From positions 1 to 7,837 of the forward strand of contig JAJYZD010000180.1 in NCBI GenBank assembly GCA_021800315.1: a stretch of 7,837 nucleotides of DNA, given 5' to 3'. Shown here piece after piece: positions 6,404 through 7,837 of the stretch. The first letter of the stretch is position 1, and the number at the start of each line of letters is the position of its first letter. The stretch comes from Bacillota bacterium. GTDB lineage: Bacteria > Bacillota > Desulfotomaculia > Desulfotomaculales > JAJYZD01. The notes below the pieces were generated by a model, which saw nothing but the letters and a program-made list of their open reading frames with translations, made no database searches and was not told the origin of the DNA. The translations under genes were made by a program, and so were the position numbers.

Positions 6404-6415
6404 TGTCAGCTGACA
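6404..6415. promoter_or_regulatory. 12-bp perfect palindrome beside the ATPase promoter
   Basis: TGTCAGCTGACA is a perfect palindrome, three bases upstream of the -35 box of the ATPase promoter. Its position suits an activator or repressor site. The half-site TGTCA also occurs in the -35 box itself (TGTCAA on the plus strand) and, inverted, near 6347. Regulator unknown. Confidence 0.45.
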
Positions 6416-6496
6416 TTACTCCACTGGAGGCATCTTGCCTACCGAGTCGCCCGGCAGGGCGGCGGTTCCCTGCGACAGACGATCCCCGAAAAGGCC

Positions 6497-6526
6497 TTGA
6501 CAACTGTTCACGGTCTAACCGATTAT
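6497..6526 (+). promoter_or_regulatory. Promoter of the ABM/regulator operon
   Basis: TTGACA (6497-6502) is a perfect -35 box; GATTAT (6521-6526) after 18 bases is a four-of-six -10 box. The inverted repeat at 6507-6537 lies over the spacer and -10 region, and the operon's first start codon follows at 6560. Confidence 0.6.
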
Positions 6527-6537
6527 TAGACCGTGAA
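6507..6537. promoter_or_regulatory. Perfect inverted repeat, probable operator
   Basis: Two perfect 12-bp arms, TTCACGGTCTAA (6507-6518) and its reverse complement (6526-6537), are separated by seven bases. The repeat covers the spacer and -10 box of the plus-strand promoter, the classic place for a repressor. No U-tract follows on either strand, so a terminator is unlikely. The regulator may be the ABATE/CGNR-type protein of the same operon or a TetR-like protein encoded elsewhere; that link is inference. Confidence 0.68.
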
Positions 6538-6559
6538 AATCGAAAGGTGGTAAATACCA

Positions 6560-6859
6560 TTGGTAACCGTGATCTGGGAAACCTGGTTGCAACCCGGGTC
6601 GGAGCAGGAGGGGCTGGCCCTGACGCAACGGATTTGGTCGGACATGACCAGTTTCGACGGCTACGTTTCCCACAGCCTTCTGGTAGACGGGGATAACGGG
6701 CAGCACCTCCTGGTGGTCAGCACGTGGCTGGATAGAACATATCCCGATCGCGCCCTGCAAGATTACGCCGGTGCGGAGCCCGTCCAACAGATCACACCGC
6801 TGCTGGCGCGCCCGCGCAACCGCTGGGTATTGACGGAAAGGAGCACCCAGCCGGTTTGA
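6560..6859 (+). CDS. ABM-domain (antibiotic biosynthesis monooxygenase-like) protein
   Basis: A 99-residue protein with the ferredoxin-like ABM fold signature: beta strand VTVIWETWLQPG, helix GLALTQRIWSDMTSFDGYVSHSL in two parts (about 18-41), strand GQHLLVVSTWLDR (47-59) and a C-terminal helix/strand ending RNRWVLTE. ABM proteins act as cofactor-free oxygenases, heme-degrading enzymes or stress-related dimeric proteins; the substrate here cannot be read. The start is TTG 6560, with AAAGGTGG nine bases upstream. Its TGA overlaps the TTG start of the next gene (TTGA), so the two are probably translated together. A promoter and a perfect inverted repeat lie directly upstream. Confidence 0.72.
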   Translation: MVTVIWETWLQPGSEQEGLALTQRIWSDMTSFDGYVSHSLLVDGDNGQHLLVVSTWLDRTYPDRALQDYAGAEPVQQITPLLARPRNRWVLTERSTQPV

Positions 6860-7341
6860 GCAAGAACCGCATTCCGGACTTGGTCCTGGCGCTGGCCAAC
6901 TCGCGCAAAGCCAAAAGACCGTCCGGCTCGCGCGTAAGAGTCATTGGCGACCCCTTAAGCGATGCGAAAGCGGCTGCCGCTTTTTTGGGGAGCCTTGTCC
7001 TCCCGCGCCCGGCCGGTTTTCCCGTTGCGCCGGTACCGGTCGATGAAAAGGTACTGACGGAAGTGCGCGATCTCCGGGCCGCCATTGAGGAAATCTTGGC
7101 AGGCGTTCCAACGCCTAACCAGGAGGGATGTACCAGCCCCGACATATTCCACCGACTTGCGGGCCCGATCGGTGTCCTTAACCGCCTTTCCAGCGACTGT
7201 CCATGGGTAAAGACCCTCGGACCGGGCCCGCGTATCGCTGAAATCCCGGTACAGCCCGACCTGGCCGGGTTGCTGGCGGCCATGTGCATCGAAGAACTGG
7301 CCGGCTGCGATCTGACTAGGAGTGAAGACTCCCCGTCCTGA
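6856..7341 (+). pseudogene. ABATE/CGNR-type putative transcription regulator, 3' part lost to an IS200/IS605 insertion
   Basis: The 161-codon frame resembles the ABATE domain (stress-induced regulator family): LVLALANSRK near the start, IGDPLSDAKAAAAFLGSL, then EVRDLRAAIEEIL (about 74-86), LAGPIGVLNRL, CPWVKTL and PDLAGLLAAMCIEELAG. Intact relatives go on for roughly 50 residues with a Cys-rich CGNR zinc finger that probably binds DNA. Here, after GCDLTR (residues 150-155), the frame enters the transposon end and stops at TGA 7339-7341, giving the foreign tail SEDSPS. The zinc finger is therefore absent. The TTG 6856 start overlaps the ABM stop and has AAAGGAG 12 bases upstream. Family assignment rests on motif spacing and is moderate; truncation by the element follows from where the hairpins begin. 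Confidence 0.6.
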
Positions 7342-7402
7342 AGGACGGAGCTTCCGTCCTCTGCTACGGGGCACCTCCGCTCTTTTTAGGAAGCTGGAGG
7401 TG
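7331..7402 (-). ncRNA. Candidate omega RNA scaffold / right-end hairpins of the tnpB element
   Basis: TnpB uses a guide RNA made from the 3' end of its gene and the transposon right end. Here three stems can form: CACCTCC (7372-7378) with GGAGGTG (7396-7402), extended by GCT/AGC next to a one-base bulge; AGGACGGA (7342-7349) with TCCGTCCT (7353-7360); and CCGTCCT (7333-7339) with AGGACGG (7342-7348). The last two compete for the same segment. On the minus strand the RNA would run from tnpB leftward, and the guide would be copied from the interrupted ABATE-like gene left of about 7322. Confidence 0.5.
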
Positions 7403-7425
7403 ACTTTACGCTTCATGGTTGTTAG

Positions 7426-7837
7426 TTACGCCGCTTGGTTCCAGGCTGCCCTTTGCAGGAGCAGTTCCAGGGCCTTCTGTCGGCGCAAATTGTGATTCCA
7501 GAAATACTTCGTGGCAATCTCACGCAACTCGGCATCGAAAAAACGTTTTTCGATATTCTTGGCCGCGTTGATGTCGGCATCCTCCTTGTGACCGCAACGA
7601 GTACACTTGAAAGTCTTGCCGTTCCGGTTTTCCAGATCGACATGGCCGCATACCGGGCACTCCTGGCTGGTGTATTCCGGTACCACATAATCCACGTTGG
7701 CGGCCAGCCGCTCCAGATCCTCTTTCAGGTGGTCCTGCAACTCGCCCCGGGCCCAGGTTGACAGGTCGAACCGTCCCCGGGCGGAACGCTTCGCGCCCTG
7801 GACGCTCATCTCCGACAGGTCCTCCAGAACCACCACC
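7426..7837 (-). CDS. tnpB: TnpB, RNA-guided endonuclease of IS200/IS605 element, C-terminal part
   Basis: The last 136 codons or so of a tnpB are visible; the 5' part lies beyond the right edge. TnpB is a single RuvC-type nuclease guided by omega RNA and the ancestor of Cas12. Visible parts: RuvC-II VVLEDL with the catalytic-type Glu (residue 5 of the visible part), ELQDHL and VVPEYTSQECPVCG, a four-Cys zinc ribbon (Cys60, 63, 78, 81) containing the family motif DLENRNGKTFKC, and RuvC-III EDADINAAKNI with Asp88. These key residues are all present, so the visible part looks functional. After RuvC-III there is a basic tail ending in RAAWNQAA. The first visible Val is internal, not a start. Confidence 0.95.
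   Translation of the reverse strand, partial: VVVLEDLSEMSVQGAKRSARGRFDLSTWARGELQDHLKEDLERLAANVDYVVPEYTSQECPVCGHVDLENRNGKTFKCTRCGHKEDADINAAKNIEKRFFDAELREIATKYFWNHNLRRQKALELLLQRAAWNQAA

Larger units (their letters stand above)
7322..7837 (-). mobile_element. IS200/IS605-type element, right end with tnpB 3' part (continues beyond window)
   Basis: The visible part holds the 3' end of tnpB and about 100 bases of right end with subterminal hairpins. The boundary is placed near 7322 because ABATE-like codons end at about 7320 and TTCAC (minus strand, 7322-7326) follows the hairpin, a position where such elements are often cut; the exact base is inferred. IS200/IS605 elements make no target duplication and no terminal inverted repeats, in keeping with what is seen. 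Whether tnpA and the left end exist cannot be seen. Confidence 0.7.

Noticed and set aside
6507..6537. The inverted repeat as a rho-independent terminator
   Set aside because: No U-tract follows on either strand and it lies across a promoter rather than after a gene.
6321..6560. N-terminal extension of the ATPase by 80 codons to 6560
   Set aside because: These codons cover a near-consensus sigma-A promoter and the intergenic region, and ATG 6320 has a strong ribosome site.
6792..7289. Minus-strand frames opposite the ABATE-like gene (6792-7289, 6955-7416)
   Set aside because: They have no recognisable domain and no ribosome site; the plus strand has coupled starts and family motifs.
1..7837. 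CRISPR array, tRNA or rRNA genes
   Set aside because: No regularly spaced repeats and no cloverleaf or rRNA signature were seen on reading through the window.

Overview
The window looks like chromosome of a spore-forming, fairly GC-rich member of the Clostridia (Peptococcales/Moorella-type relatives are my inference; no species is recognised). Support comes from a tight minus-strand cluster typical of endospore-forming Firmicutes: Gin/CsfB anti-sigma factor, Orn/Lys/Arg-type decarboxylase, DNA polymerase III delta', RicT (PSP1 domain), YabA and RsmI. Codon use in this core is strongly GC-rich, while both window edges carry mobile-element-related nuclease genes.

Layout, left to right. 1-476 (minus, running off the left edge): an AT-richer, partial RRXRR/IscB-like RuvC nuclease gene directly behind rsmI, in the same frame as rsmI. 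495-1382 rsmI, 1343-1717 yabA, 1717-2532 ricT, 2546-3367 holB, 3389-4813 decarboxylase and 4698-5099 gin all read leftward; they are nearly contiguous, with stop/start overlaps (TGATG between ricT and yabA). The thymidylate kinase gene that often sits between the decarboxylase and holB in related genomes is absent here. gin has its own forespore (sigma-F/G)-like promoter, and an A7 run near its end decides between a family-sized and a 133-residue product.

5178-6320 (minus) is a 380-residue AAA/ORC-like ATPase with a strong sigma-A promoter. It is divergent from a plus-strand pair at 6560-7341: an ABM-domain monooxygenase-like protein and an ABATE/CGNR-type putative regulator. The 239-bp divergent region holds both promoters, a perfect 12-bp-arm inverted repeat over the plus promoter and a 12-bp palindrome beside the ATPase promoter.

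The regulator gene stops abruptly where its CGNR zinc finger should begin, because an IS200/IS605-type element (right-end hairpins plus the 3' part of tnpB, 7322-7837) is inserted there. The ABM/regulator operon therefore seems to be interrupted.

How the parts work together: the minus-strand cluster couples replication (delta', YabA), translation/ribosome modification (RsmI), sporulation and biofilm signalling (RicT, Gin) and a PLP enzyme. The right half is accessory DNA, with a locally regulated small operon broken by a TnpB element. The two RuvC-type nuclease genes at the edges belong to the IscB-like and TnpB lineages, both linked to IS200/IS605 transposons.
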